This document shows positions 43,865 through 52,405 of a stretch of DNA of 64,000 bases, piece after piece. The stretch is taken from positions 186,001 through 250,000 of the forward strand of contig JAJFTI010000015.1 in the NCBI GenBank assembly GCA_021373115.1, in the 5' to 3' direction. The notes under the pieces were generated by a model, which made no database searches, had not been told where the DNA came from, and saw only the letters and a list, made by a program, of their open reading frames with translations. The position numbers and the translations under genes were made by a program. The DNA is from Eubacteriales bacterium. GTDB lineage: Bacteria; Bacillota; Clostridia; Christensenellales; CAG-138. Position 1 is the first letter of the stretch. Every line of letters begins with the position of its first letter.

Positions 43865-43954
43865 CGCTCTGTTCCGGCAGTCGAAAGCGCATAGGCGCCG
43901 CGATCCGGAATGAAAAATAGATTCAAAAATTGGAGCATTGCAGGAGGCAATCAT

Positions 43955-44965
43955 ATGGAAAAAATCAATCCCGTTCTCGTTCCGCAAAGGAAGCTTTTTG
44001 ATGGGACACGGATGCCGGCAATCGGCATGGGCACGTTTGGATCCGATCGTTTTACCGCAGAGCAGGTCAGTGCCGCAGTCGCAGGGGCGATTGAGGTCGG
44101 TTACCGGATGTTCGACTGCGCGGCCGTCTACGGCAACGAGGATTTGATCGGCCAGGTATTTCAGGCTGCGTTTGATAAGGGCACGGTGAAGCGCGAAGAG
44201 CTCTTTATCACCACGAAGGTCTGGAACAATATGCACGGGCAGGGGGACGTTCTCCTCTCCTGCGCAAAGAGCCTGCGGGACCTTCGCCTGAACTATGTCG
44301 ATCTCTTCTTCGTGCACTGGCCATTTGCCAACTACCATGCGCCGGGATGCGACGGCGACGCGCGCAATCCGGACAGCAAGCCGTTTTCCGTGGACGCGTT
44401 CATGGCAACCTGGCGTCAGTGTGAGCGACTTGTTGATATGGGGCTGGTCAAATATATTGGCATGTCCAGCATGACGATTCCAAAGCTCGAGGCGGTGCTG
44501 CCGCTTTGCCGCATTAAACCCGCGGCAATCGAGATGGAACTGCACCCGAGCTTCCAGCAGCAGGCGCTGTTTGACTATATTCTTTCCCGCGATATCCAGC
44601 CCATCGGCTTTTGCCCGATCGGTTCGCCAACACGACCGGATCGCGATAAAACGCCGGACGACGTGGTGGATATTCAGATGCCGGAGATTGTTGAAATTGC
44701 CAAGGCGCATGGTGTGCATCCCGCCGTCATCTGCCTCAAGTGGGCGGTGCAGCGCGGGCAGACGCCGATTCCGTTCTCGATTTATGAAAATGAGTATACG
44801 AGTAACCTTAGATGCGTAACGGAAGACTCGCTGACGGTTGCGGAGATGGAGTCGATTCGCCTTGCGGACAAGAATTGCCGACTGATCAAGGGACAGGTGT
44901 TCCTCTGGACGGGTGCGAAGGATTGGCACGACCTCTGGGATGAAGATGGAACGATCACGAAATAA
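43955..44965 (+). CDS. Aldo/keto reductase
   Basis: 336 residues, AKR barrel. The tetrad is recognisable: Asp in YRMFDCAAVYG, Tyr in AVYGN, Lys in ITTKVWN and His in FFVHWPF. Tail residues PIPFSIYENEYTSNL fit the NADP-binding end. It could interconvert the polyol and sugar forms. ATG 43955 is chosen over 43910 because GGAGG lies 7 nt upstream. The downstream gene begins 4 bp after its stop. Confidence 0.9.
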   Translation: MEKINPVLVPQRKLFDGTRMPAIGMGTFGSDRFTAEQVSAAVAGAIEVGYRMFDCAAVYGNEDLIGQVFQAAFDKGTVKREELFITTKVWNNMHGQGDVLLSCAKSLRDLRLNYVDLFFVHWPFANYHAPGCDGDARNPDSKPFSVDAFMATWRQCERLVDMGLVKYIGMSSMTIPKLEAVLPLCRIKPAAIEMELHPSFQQQALFDYILSRDIQPIGFCPIGSPTRPDRDKTPDDVVDIQMPEIVEIAKAHGVHPAVICLKWAVQRGQTPIPFSIYENEYTSNLRCVTEDSLTVAEMESIRLADKNCRLIKGQVFLWTGAKDWHDLWDEDGTITK

Positions 44966-44969
44966 CCGT

Positions 44970-46244
44970 ATGGATACAACGCAGTATTTTAAAAGCCTGC
45001 TTAATCGGCAAAAAGACGGCTTCGACGATGGAATCTGCAGCATTTGCAGCGCAAACGCCTTTGTTATTGAGGCCGCCATGGAATTTGGACAGGATACCAA
45101 CCGCCCCGTTCTGGTTGAGGCAACCGCAAACCAGGTGAATCAATTCGGCGGATACACCGGCATGCAGCCGAAGGACTTTGCGGTGTATGTGCGCGCCCTT
45201 GCGGACAAGACCGGTTTTCCGCAGGATCGGCTGTTCCTGGGCGGGGATCACCTTGGCCCTCTGACCTGGAGCGCCGAGCCCGAAGCCGAAGCGATGGCGA
45301 AGGCGGATGTGCTGGTGGAAGCGTTCGTACGCGCGGGGTTTTCAAAGATCCATCTGGACACAAGCATGCGGCTTGCGAACGATCCGGCGGATCAGCCGCT
45401 TCGCGACGAAGTGATTGCCCGCCGTGCGGCGCGACTCTGCGCCGTCGCGGAACGCGCGGCCAAAGAGAATGAAAAGCCTGTTTACGTAATCGGCAGCGAG
45501 GTGCCGGTTCCCGGCGGCGCAACGGAAAATGAAGATTCCCTTACCGTAACCCCGCCGGAGAATCTCGATGCGACGATATCCGCGTTCCGCGCCGCGTTTC
45601 ACGGCGCTGGTCTGGACGATGCGTTTGCACGCGTGATTGCCGTCGTTGTGCAGCCGGGGGTCGAGTTTGCGGACAATACGATTATCGCCTTCGATGCCGG
45701 AAAAGCCAGAAAACTAACGGATCATGCCAAAACGCTGCCGTTTGTGTTGGAAGGGCATTCTACGGATTATCAGCCCGCGAACCTGCTTGCGGCCATGCGG
45801 CGGGATGGAATCGCCATTCTGAAGGTTGGCCCCGCGCTGACCTTTGCGCTGCGGGAAGCACTGTTTGCACTGGAGAGTATGGAAAAGGAGCTCTATCCTT
45901 TTTCACCCAGGGGCGGATATTCCTGCTTTTCAAGCGTACTGGAACAAAAACTCATGCAGCAGCCCAAATACTGGGAACGGTATTATCACGGCAGCGAAGG
46001 CGAACTCGCCTTTGCGCGCCGGTTCAGCCTTTCCGACCGGTGCCGCTATTATCTGGAGGACGAGCAGATCAAGACCGCTATTGCAAGGCTTGTTTCCAAC
46101 ATCAACGCCAAGGCGATTCCGTTTGGTTTGATCAGCCAGTATTTCCCGGCGCAAAAGGAATCCACGCTGGCGTGCGGCGGCACGGTTTCGGCGGAGTGGC
46201 TGATTAAGGAGCGCATTCGCGACGTGATTCGAACCTATTATTAA
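44970..46244 (+). CDS. gatZ: GatZ/KbaZ family protein (tagatose-bisphosphate aldolase 'non-catalytic subunit' / tagatose-6-phosphate 4-epimerase)
   Basis: 424 residues, full family length, with RLFLGGDHLGPLTW, IHLDTSMR, VIGSEVPVPGGATENED, FVLEGHSTDYQ and LKVGPALTFALREALFALE. In enterobacteria GatZ and KbaZ assist the aldolases GatY and KbaY; no such aldolase gene is in this window. Published work on Agrobacterium galactitol catabolism showed GatZ homologues acting as D-tagatose-6-phosphate 4-epimerases, making fructose-6-phosphate. That role fits this operon better. No clear ribosome site precedes ATG 44970; coupling to the reductase stop 4 bp upstream is likely. Confidence 0.9.
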   Translation: MDTTQYFKSLLNRQKDGFDDGICSICSANAFVIEAAMEFGQDTNRPVLVEATANQVNQFGGYTGMQPKDFAVYVRALADKTGFPQDRLFLGGDHLGPLTWSAEPEAEAMAKADVLVEAFVRAGFSKIHLDTSMRLANDPADQPLRDEVIARRAARLCAVAERAAKENEKPVYVIGSEVPVPGGATENEDSLTVTPPENLDATISAFRAAFHGAGLDDAFARVIAVVVQPGVEFADNTIIAFDAGKARKLTDHAKTLPFVLEGHSTDYQPANLLAAMRRDGIAILKVGPALTFALREALFALESMEKELYPFSPRGGYSCFSSVLEQKLMQQPKYWERYYHGSEGELAFARRFSLSDRCRYYLEDEQIKTAIARLVSNINAKAIPFGLISQYFPAQKESTLACGGTVSAEWLIKERIRDVIRTYY

Positions 46245-46304
46245 GGAAAAATTCAGGACAGCTTTTGTGGCCGCCGACTGCGGTTTTGAAAACGGAGAAC
46301 CGCC

Positions 46305-46514
46305 ATGCAGAATTTCAATCACACCGGTCGGCTGCGTTTCGCGCAGGCCGACGGCGGGGCAGAGGACATTCAAACGAACGATTCCGGGGTATTCGATCCC
46401 GGAGGATTCGGAAAAATGACAAAAGCGCGGATAAGACACCATGTTCTGCGGCGAAGGATCGTTTGCAACAGCGCGGACGGGGCGGACGGTATGCGCTGTT
46501 CCGCGCGCGTATGA
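46305..46514 (+). CDS. Possible 69-residue ORF coupled to the kdgT-like gene
   Basis: ATG 46305 follows AACGGAGAACCGCC, a reasonable ribosome site, and the frame ends at TGA 46512-46514 overlapping the permease ATG as ATGA. The product is basic in its C-terminal half (RIRHHVLRRRIVC) and resembles nothing known to me. The permease itself lacks an obvious ribosome site, which makes a coupled upstream frame plausible. Coding status is uncertain. Confidence 0.33.
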   Translation: MQNFNHTGRLRFAQADGGAEDIQTNDSGVFDPGGFGKMTKARIRHHVLRRRIVCNSADGADGMRCSARV

Positions 46515-47494
46515 GCGCATCCGGCTTCGTTCGCACGGCAATCAAGCGGATTCGGGCGATTCCTGCGGGAATCCTGCTCGGGCCGCTTTTTTTGGGTTCG
46601 CTGCTGCATACGCTTGCGCCCGGTGTACTGGAGCTGGGTTCGTATACGACGGCGCTGTTTTCCAATGCCGGTGCTTCAACCCTGATTGCGCTGCAGCTTT
46701 TCTGCATCGGGGCGCAGATTCGGTTCGCGAGTTTACCCACGGTTGTACGGCGCGGCAGTGTGCTTTTGCTGGCGCGTTTTCTCGCTGGCTTGCTTGTGGC
46801 GCTGCTCTTTCGGCTGTTCGCAAAAAACAATCTAGTTGCCGGAATCAGTATCTTAGCCGCTGTGGCGGCAACGTCCAATACAAACGGCAGCATCTATGTG
46901 GCGGTTACCTCCTTGCAGGAACGCGAAGAATCCGCCGCCGCCGCGCCTATGCTTGCGCTTTCCAACGGCCCTTTTCTGACTGTCCTGATCCTTGGCATCA
47001 GCGGAACGGATTCCGTTTCTTGGCTGCCGCTGCTTGCGCTGGTATTGCCGATGTTTCTTGGAATTCTATTGGGCAATGTCAGCCGGAAAGCCGCGCTGTT
47101 TCTGGCGCCCGGCGTTTCGCTGACCCTGCCGTTCATCGGCTTTGCGCTTGGCGCGGGGATCGACCTGCGTCAGCTCTGGCTCGGTGGTATTTCCGGCATT
47201 CTGCTGGCGGTTGCGGCGCTGATGATCGGCGGCGGCGTTGCGGTGCTGCTGGATCTTCTGCTCAATCGCGGCGACGGTTCGGCGGGCATCGCCGCGAGCG
47301 CAACCGGAGCGAACGCCATTGCCGTTCCCGCCGCCATAGCGATGGCAAACCCTGCCTGGCAGGCTGACGCGGGCGCCGCCGCCGCGCAAATCAGCACCTC
47401 GGTCATCCTTGGCGCGCTGATGGTTCCTTTGCTTGCGGAATGGATGGCGTCCCGAAAGAGACGCAATCCATGTGCGCCGAAGATCGATCTCTGA
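46511..47494 (+). CDS. kdgT: 2-keto-3-deoxygluconate permease (KdgT) family transporter
   Basis: 327 residues, about ten membrane helices; LLGPLFLGSLLHTLAP, FLGILLGNVSRKAAL and ATGANAIAVPAAIAMANP are KdgT-like. KdgT is a proton-coupled importer of 2-keto-3-deoxygluconate and related sugar acids. As the last gene of the polyol operon it may import a related ketose or sugar acid, or export an intermediate. ATG 46511 is the first Met with membrane-protein sequence after it; translation may depend on the overlapping small frame. Confidence 0.87.
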   Translation: MSASGFVRTAIKRIRAIPAGILLGPLFLGSLLHTLAPGVLELGSYTTALFSNAGASTLIALQLFCIGAQIRFASLPTVVRRGSVLLLARFLAGLLVALLFRLFAKNNLVAGISILAAVAATSNTNGSIYVAVTSLQEREESAAAAPMLALSNGPFLTVLILGISGTDSVSWLPLLALVLPMFLGILLGNVSRKAALFLAPGVSLTLPFIGFALGAGIDLRQLWLGGISGILLAVAALMIGGGVAVLLDLLLNRGDGSAGIAASATGANAIAVPAAIAMANPAWQADAGAAAAQISTSVILGALMVPLLAEWMASRKRRNPCAPKIDL

Positions 47495-47547
47495 ACGAGC
47501 CGGATCTCGGCGGGCAGCGGTGTTTGCAACCTGAATCTACGGGATTT

Positions 47548-47570
47548 GAAGCGGTCACGCTTCTTTTTTT
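47548..47570 (+). terminator. Terminator of the polyol operon
   Basis: GAAGCG-GTCA-CGCTTC (47548-47563) followed by seven T residues, 54 bp after the kdgT stop. Confidence 0.85.
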
Positions 47571-47598
47571 GCCTTGCCCCAATGCAGATTATAAAGTC

Positions 47599-47633
47599 AA
47601 AAAAAGCCCACCGGCTGACTTTACCGAAGGGCT
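47599..47633 (-). terminator. Terminator of the minus-strand deaminase operon
   Basis: On the minus strand AGCCC (47633-47629) pairs with GGGCT (47609-47605), followed by a run of seven T residues, about 65 bp after the amidohydrolase stop. Confidence 0.7.
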
Positions 47634-47698
47634 GAAACGCCGGAAAGGGGATTTCGTGTGCTCGAAGGATCTATCTTTCGAGACCGCCAATCGTCCTG

Positions 47699-49057
47699 CT
47701 ACGCGTTCTTTAAATATCGGGTTACTTCTTTGTTTGCTTCGTAGACGAGTTTCTCTTCCTCTACGTTTTCCAGCCGCCCGTGCCGGACGGTTACCTTTCC
47801 GTTGACAACCGTGTAGTCAACCGCGCCTTTGATGCCGACCGTACCGAGCACGGACTTCGGATCATAGCACGCGCCAACCAGCTCCAGCCGGGACTGGTCG
47901 ATCAGGAACAAATCGGCGCATTTGCCGACTTCCAGACTGCCGATCTCGTGCTCGCGGCCAAGCAGCTTTGCGCTGCCCATCGTCGCGACCTTGAGCAGGT
48001 CATAGCCGCTCGGAGCGGCCTTGCTTGAGTTGAGGCGGTGCAGCAGAAAGCTGACGCGCAGTTCCTCCAGAAGATTGGAACCGTCGTTGCTTGCGCTGCC
48101 GTCCACGCCGAGGCCGACCGGGATGCCGAGCTGCAGCATTTCCGGAATGCGGGCAATGCCGGAGGACAGCTTCATATTGGAAATCGGGCAGTGGCAAACG
48201 CCGGTCTGCGTTTTTGCAAGCAACTGCAGCTCTTCGTCGTTAAAATGAATGCCGTGCGCATACCAAACGTCGCTGCCGACCCAACCAAGCGTCTCCATAT
48301 ACGCAAGCGGGCGGAGATGGACTTTTTCAAGCGTGTAGTTTTCCTCGTCCTTCGTTTCGCACAGGTGGGTATGCAGCCGTACGCCGTACTGCCGTGCGAG
48401 CAGCGCGCTTTGGCGCAGCAGCTCGGCGGAGACGGAAAACGGCGAGCAGGGCGCGAGCGCGATCCGGCACATGGACTGGAAGGAAGCATCGTGATATGCC
48501 TCGATCAGACGAACGCTGTCCTTCAGGATCGCGTCTACGGACTGCACGACCGTATCGGGCGGGAGTCCGCCGTCCTTGCGGGAAAGATCCATGCTGCCGC
48601 GCGAAAGATGAACGCGGATGCCGAGCGATTCCGCCGCTGCGCGCTGCGCGCCGATGAGATCACCGGCATGTTCGGGGAATACGTAATGGTGGTCGAAGCA
48701 GGTGGTGCAGCCGTTCTTCATCAGTTCGCCCATACCGGTCATGGAGGAGAGGCGAATGGTGTCCTCGTTGAGCCCCTTCCAAATCTCATAGAGCGTAACC
48801 AGCCAGTCGAACAATTCCATGTTCTGGACCTGCGGCAGATTGCGGGAAAACACCTGATACAGGTGATGATGCGTGTTGATCAGCCCCGGATAGCAAAGCA
48901 TGCCGGTTGCGTCGATCGTTTCATCCGCCGCCGGACAGGCGTTTCCGATGGATTCAATTCTTCCGTCGCGGCAGAAGAGATTCCCATGGGAAAGGACGGT
49001 GTCCTTTGCGTCGCAGGTAACGACTGCTGCGGCGTTTCGGATAAGAAGCGTGCTCAT
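47699..49057 (-). CDS. Amidohydrolase, 8-oxoguanine deaminase-like
   Basis: 452 residues of the AtzA/TrzN/8-oxoguanine deaminase branch. Metal site: His63 and His65 in INTHHHLYQ, LHTHLCETKDEE, WYAHGIHF and the catalytic Asp in VGLGVDGSASND. CHCPISNMKLSSGIA and VDGSASND are characteristic of 8-oxoguanine deaminase, which turns 8-oxoguanine into uric acid plus ammonia. Other members hydrolyse amino-substituted triazines or pterins, so a different amino-heterocycle is possible. Last gene of the minus-strand operon, 12 bp after a nucleoside-phosphorylase-like gene, with AAGGAG before ATG 49057. Confidence 0.87.
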   Translation of the reverse strand: MSTLLIRNAAAVVTCDAKDTVLSHGNLFCRDGRIESIGNACPAADETIDATGMLCYPGLINTHHHLYQVFSRNLPQVQNMELFDWLVTLYEIWKGLNEDTIRLSSMTGMGELMKNGCTTCFDHHYVFPEHAGDLIGAQRAAAESLGIRVHLSRGSMDLSRKDGGLPPDTVVQSVDAILKDSVRLIEAYHDASFQSMCRIALAPCSPFSVSAELLRQSALLARQYGVRLHTHLCETKDEENYTLEKVHLRPLAYMETLGWVGSDVWYAHGIHFNDEELQLLAKTQTGVCHCPISNMKLSSGIARIPEMLQLGIPVGLGVDGSASNDGSNLLEELRVSFLLHRLNSSKAAPSGYDLLKVATMGSAKLLGREHEIGSLEVGKCADLFLIDQSRLELVGACYDPKSVLGTVGIKGAVDYTVVNGKVTVRHGRLENVEEEKLVYEANKEVTRYLKNA

Positions 49058-49069
49058 GAAAAATTCTCC

Positions 49070-49972
49070 TTATTCTTTCGTTGCGCCTAGACCGGGAATC
49101 CAGTATTCCTTGCCCTGCGCAGCTTTGGCCTGATCCATTTTGTGGAGGTTGGCGAGGCCTTCAAATACGACCTCAATTGCTTTATCCTGGCCGTCCCCCG
49201 CCGTAAAGGACTCTCCTGTAACGAGATTGTTGTCCACGGAGACCACCGCGCAGCCGCGCCTGCCAAAGAGGCTGGTCAGGGTTACGATACCGGAGGATTC
49301 CCGATCCCAGTATAGCACACCCGCACGGTTGTAGTAGTCGATGATTTCCGCGTGGCGCTGCTGGAAATAGCCGCCGACGGACGGCGTGCCGCAGGCGACA
49401 TACTCGCTGTCCTGGGAACGCCCTACGCCAATGTGGTAGGAGTAGGTCAGATCGTCCGCCGCCTGCGCGAACGCAAGAACCATTTCATAGCTGCTCGCGG
49501 CCGGGAAGGAAGGGGTTACGTACGCCTGGGACATGCCTTCGTCCCGCACAACGCCGCTTGCGATGACGACGTCCCCGGACTTGACTTTTTCGTTCAATCC
49601 GGCAGCGCCGCCGAGCCGCAGAAACGCGCTGGCTTTCGTGTAGTGCATGAACTCAACCAGCACAAGCTCCGCTTCCGAGGAACCGCTTCCGCCGGAAACA
49701 AGGCTGATATGCGCGCCTTTGTAGTAGCCGCTGTAGGTTGTGAACATGCCGGACTGCCCGGCGAGGACGCGGTTTTCCAGGCGGCGCGAAAGCAGCTCCG
49801 CGGGATCGCCGCCATAGACCAGCAGCGGATCGCGAACGAGCATAATCACATAGTCGCCAACCAAATCCGGGTCAATCTGCGTGAGCGCCGGTTTTCCGTT
49901 GATGACAAAACCGCCGGCGTGTACGCGCCCGGCATACTCGTATTGGCTTAACAACTTATCAAAACGATTCAT
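49070..49972 (-). CDS. Nucleoside phosphorylase family protein (uridine phosphorylase-like)
   Basis: 300 residues, PNP_UDP_1 fold. ISLVSGGSGSSEAELVLVEF and FLRLGGAAGLNEKVKSGDVVIASG are the phosphate- and ribose-site segments; YWDRESSGIVTLTSLFGRRG corresponds to the base/ribose Glu segment (normally MEMET-like), here DRESSG, so base recognition is unusual. It would cleave an N-glycosidic bond with phosphate to give a free base and ribose-1-phosphate. Its pairing with the deaminase suggests nucleoside, then base, then deaminated base. A 112-bp gap upstream holds a short hairpin (CCGTCG/CGGCGG, 50011-50026). AAGGAG precedes ATG 49972. Confidence 0.88.
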   Translation of the reverse strand: MNRFDKLLSQYEYAGRVHAGGFVINGKPALTQIDPDLVGDYVIMLVRDPLLVYGGDPAELLSRRLENRVLAGQSGMFTTYSGYYKGAHISLVSGGSGSSEAELVLVEFMHYTKASAFLRLGGAAGLNEKVKSGDVVIASGVVRDEGMSQAYVTPSFPAASSYEMVLAFAQAADDLTYSYHIGVGRSQDSEYVACGTPSVGGYFQQRHAEIIDYYNRAGVLYWDRESSGIVTLTSLFGRRGCAVVSVDNNLVTGESFTAGDGQDKAIEVVFEGLANLHKMDQAKAAQGKEYWIPGLGATKE

Positions 49973-50084
49973 ACTTGTACTCCTTATTGATAATAAATTA
50001 TTGATATGAAAGTCCGCCGTTTACGACGGAAGAATTCGGTAACATCATGCTGCTTCCATGCGGATTGACTTTTTCCGGCGAATG

Positions 50085-51203
50085 CTAGATGATAATTCTG
50101 CTCTGGCGGATCGTTGCATAGCCTTCCTCGGAAAACGGTCCGGCGTGCGAACGGAAGTATCCGCCGCCGACGGATTGGTCGATCTGCGCGGTCATCCATG
50201 CCAGAGCGCAGGAGAACAGCAGGGGCGAGAAGATTTCCCGAATCCCGGACGGGAGCAAAATTGTATGATCCCGGTCGGCGGCGAATGCCGCGCCGTCCGT
50301 AACAACGCAGTACGGGCGCCCGAGGTGCTGCAGCGAGGCTTCGATCTCCTGCAGGCGCGCAAGGCTTCTTGCGCCGGAGGAACCGATGAGCGCGGTTGGA
50401 ATGCGCTCCGGATGCGTAAAGAAGAAGTTCAGGTGCGCGAATTCCTCCGCGTCCTGCGAGGTGGTGAAAAACCCCTCCGTTTCAATGATCTTTGCGGCGG
50501 CAAAGTCGGCGCAGCCGCGAGCCGGGCCGGAAGCGAGAAACTCCGCGCGCTGGAACCGGTCGCAGTCCTCCGCGAAGCGCTTTACCGAACGCTGGTTTTC
50601 ACAAAACGTTCGTTCCAGCATATCCGGGCAGGCGGCAAGCTCGCGTCTCAGCTCGCTTGCCAGTTCCGCGGAGATCGTTCTGCGCGCTTCGGCGAGACGA
50701 ATAGCAAGGTGATACAGTGCGGCGAGCAGCATCACGTGTGTGGAAACGCCGGGCAGGTTCACGCTCGGCGGCATTTGAACCGGCAGCGTTCCCGAGGAGG
50801 CGTGTGCGATTTTGCTCTGGGGAAACGCGGTGCAGGCCAGCGTCCGGCAGCCTGCTTTGGATAGCGCAAGCGTGGCTTCCAGCGTTCGGGCGGCCTCGCC
50901 GGAGTAACTGATGCCGATGGCCAGCGTATCCTCCGCCGGCTGGTGCACGCAAACCCCGGCGATGTAGCGGGAAGCGCTCAGTGAAACGAGCGCCTGCGCG
51001 GGAACTCCCGCCAGATCCCCAAAAGCATCCGCCGCGCAAACGGCCGCGTTGAATGAGTCTCCGCTGCCAAAGAGATAGATCTGGCGGATTCTGCATAGCT
51101 CCGCGTCCGTCAGCGCGGAACGGGCGGTCTTGTCGAGCGTTTCCATTTCGCTGCGAAGAATGCGCGGCAGATCGAGTGCGTGTTCGAGAAAACGATTAAT
51201 CAT
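50085..51203 (-). CDS. Two-SIS-domain sugar isomerase/deglycase-like protein
   Basis: 372 residues, without the glutaminase half of GlmS. The first SIS domain has IYLFGSGDSFNAAVCAADAF and IGISYSGEAARTLEA, the second FLASGPARGCADFAAAKIIE, then SQDAEEFAHLNFFF, which aligns in position with the Glu and His of the GlmS/FrlB active site. FrlB-type enzymes split 6-phosphofructosamines such as fructoselysine-6-phosphate; others isomerise phosphosugars or remove amino groups. It lies 8 bp after a PfkB-type gene, the same pairing as FrlD-FrlB in Amadori-product catabolism. TAGGAGG precedes ATG 51203. Confidence 0.85.
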   Translation of the reverse strand: MINRFLEHALDLPRILRSEMETLDKTARSALTDAELCRIRQIYLFGSGDSFNAAVCAADAFGDLAGVPAQALVSLSASRYIAGVCVHQPAEDTLAIGISYSGEAARTLEATLALSKAGCRTLACTAFPQSKIAHASSGTLPVQMPPSVNLPGVSTHVMLLAALYHLAIRLAEARRTISAELASELRRELAACPDMLERTFCENQRSVKRFAEDCDRFQRAEFLASGPARGCADFAAAKIIETEGFFTTSQDAEEFAHLNFFFTHPERIPTALIGSSGARSLARLQEIEASLQHLGRPYCVVTDGAAFAADRDHTILLPSGIREIFSPLLFSCALAWMTAQIDQSVGGGYFRSHAGPFSEEGYATIRQSRIII

Positions 51204-51211
51204 GTTACCTC

Positions 51212-52111
51212 CTAGAGCAGAACGGCTTGCGTACTTGCGGCAATCTCTCTGGCGCGGGGCATCAAGGCATCCATATCCTCCGGGACGCCGTATTGCTGCA
51301 GGATGAACGAAGCCGCGACGGAGGCCATAATGCCGGCCTGCACGAGATCGCCCGTTTCACAGTAGCCAACGAGAAATCCGCCGGTGGAGGAGTTGCCGCC
51401 TCCCGTAACGTCCACAACCTTCGTTTCAATTGCCGGGATATGCCAGATTCCCGCTCCTTCCGAGACGAGCGCGCCGTTTGCACCCATGCGCAAAATGAGC
51501 TTTTTTGCGCCGAGATCATGCAGCTGGCGGACGACCGCTTTCGGGTCGGTTTCGTTTGTAATGCGCCTGCCCTCGGTCAGGTTCAGGGAGAACAGGTCGA
51601 TGCTGCCGAGACTGTCCGCAATGTTCTGCCGATGCTCCCGCGTTGCGTAAAAACTGTCGATCTCCCAGCAGACGACGGAGGAGGAGGATGCGATGTATTT
51701 CTTGAGCGCTTCCCAATAAACGGGGTCGCAGTCCTTATAGACATACATTCCCTTCGCGTTCCGGTAGGAAGCCGGAATTTCGGATACCTGCGGCATCATC
51801 TCGGTAAACGTGCCGTAACCGGGAACGACGCGTTCGTCGCGCTCGCCGTTTTCAAAATACGTTACGGACGACCGGACGCATTTCTGTGTACGCGGCGCGC
51901 CGGACATTTCGATTCCGTTTTTTTGAAACCAGTGGTCGTAATTACCGGTATAATCCGGGCCGAGCCCGCAGCAGAAGCCGACGCTCTTCGACCAAACGCG
52001 CATGCCGGCAACCGTATAGGTTCCGCCGCCGAGTTGGTGCAGTTTCTTTCCGCCACCCGGAAAGTACAGGTCATCCAGAATCAGCTGGGTCAATACGAAA
52101 TAGTCTGTCAA
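51212..52111 (-). CDS. PfkB-fold protein with altered catalytic motif (GGGN)
   Basis: 299 residues of the ribokinase/PfkB fold. Near the C-terminus the family motif that normally reads DTTGAGD is DVTGGGNSSTGG: the general-base Asp is Asn240. Similar GGGN forms occur in the Mak32-like branch of PfkB proteins, whose activity is poorly defined. It may be a weak or altered kinase, a sugar-binding sensor, or a partner of the second PfkB gene across the divergent promoter. It starts with TTG at 52111, a choice fixed by AGGAGG 8 nt upstream. First gene of the minus-strand operon. Confidence 0.85.
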   Translation of the reverse strand: MTDYFVLTQLILDDLYFPGGGKKLHQLGGGTYTVAGMRVWSKSVGFCCGLGPDYTGNYDHWFQKNGIEMSGAPRTQKCVRSSVTYFENGERDERVVPGYGTFTEMMPQVSEIPASYRNAKGMYVYKDCDPVYWEALKKYIASSSSVVCWEIDSFYATREHRQNIADSLGSIDLFSLNLTEGRRITNETDPKAVVRQLHDLGAKKLILRMGANGALVSEGAGIWHIPAIETKVVDVTGGGNSSTGGFLVGYCETGDLVQAGIMASVAASFILQQYGVPEDMDALMPRAREIAASTQAVLL

Positions 52112-52275
52112 ACGCTTTGCCTCCTGTTTGCATTTCGGCGGGACGGTCTGGGCTACAATTGCGAAGCGATGCCGGGAAACCGGTTTCCATGCCGGACGGC
52201 CAACCTTGGCGGATCATCCGGTTTACGGTTTGATCGAGATTTCAAGTTGTAAGACGTAATACGATTAATACCTAT

Positions 52276-52304
52276 ATTCTATCGATTCGAGATGCGCTTG
52301 TCAA
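52276..52304 (-). promoter_or_regulatory. Promoter of the minus-strand PfkB-SIS-phosphorylase-deaminase operon
   Basis: On the minus strand TTGACA (52304-52299), 17 bp, TAGAAT (52281-52276). The spacer ends with GAATCGATA (52288-52280), which overlaps the first two bases of the -10; the identical nonamer is in the divergent promoter, so both units may respond to one regulator. Confidence 0.75.
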
Positions 52305-52405
52305 TCCAAATTGCATGCATTCGCGGCCAATCGGGACGCTTAAACCGCAATGTATATTTAATAGATGAAAAGCGAGTGTTTTCCTTCGGAATTCAACAAC
52401 ACCTA

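Noticed and set aside
43580..45100. 506-codon minus-strand frame across three plus-strand genes
   Set aside because: It crosses gene boundaries opposite the dehydrogenase, reductase and gatZ genes and shows no recognisable domain.
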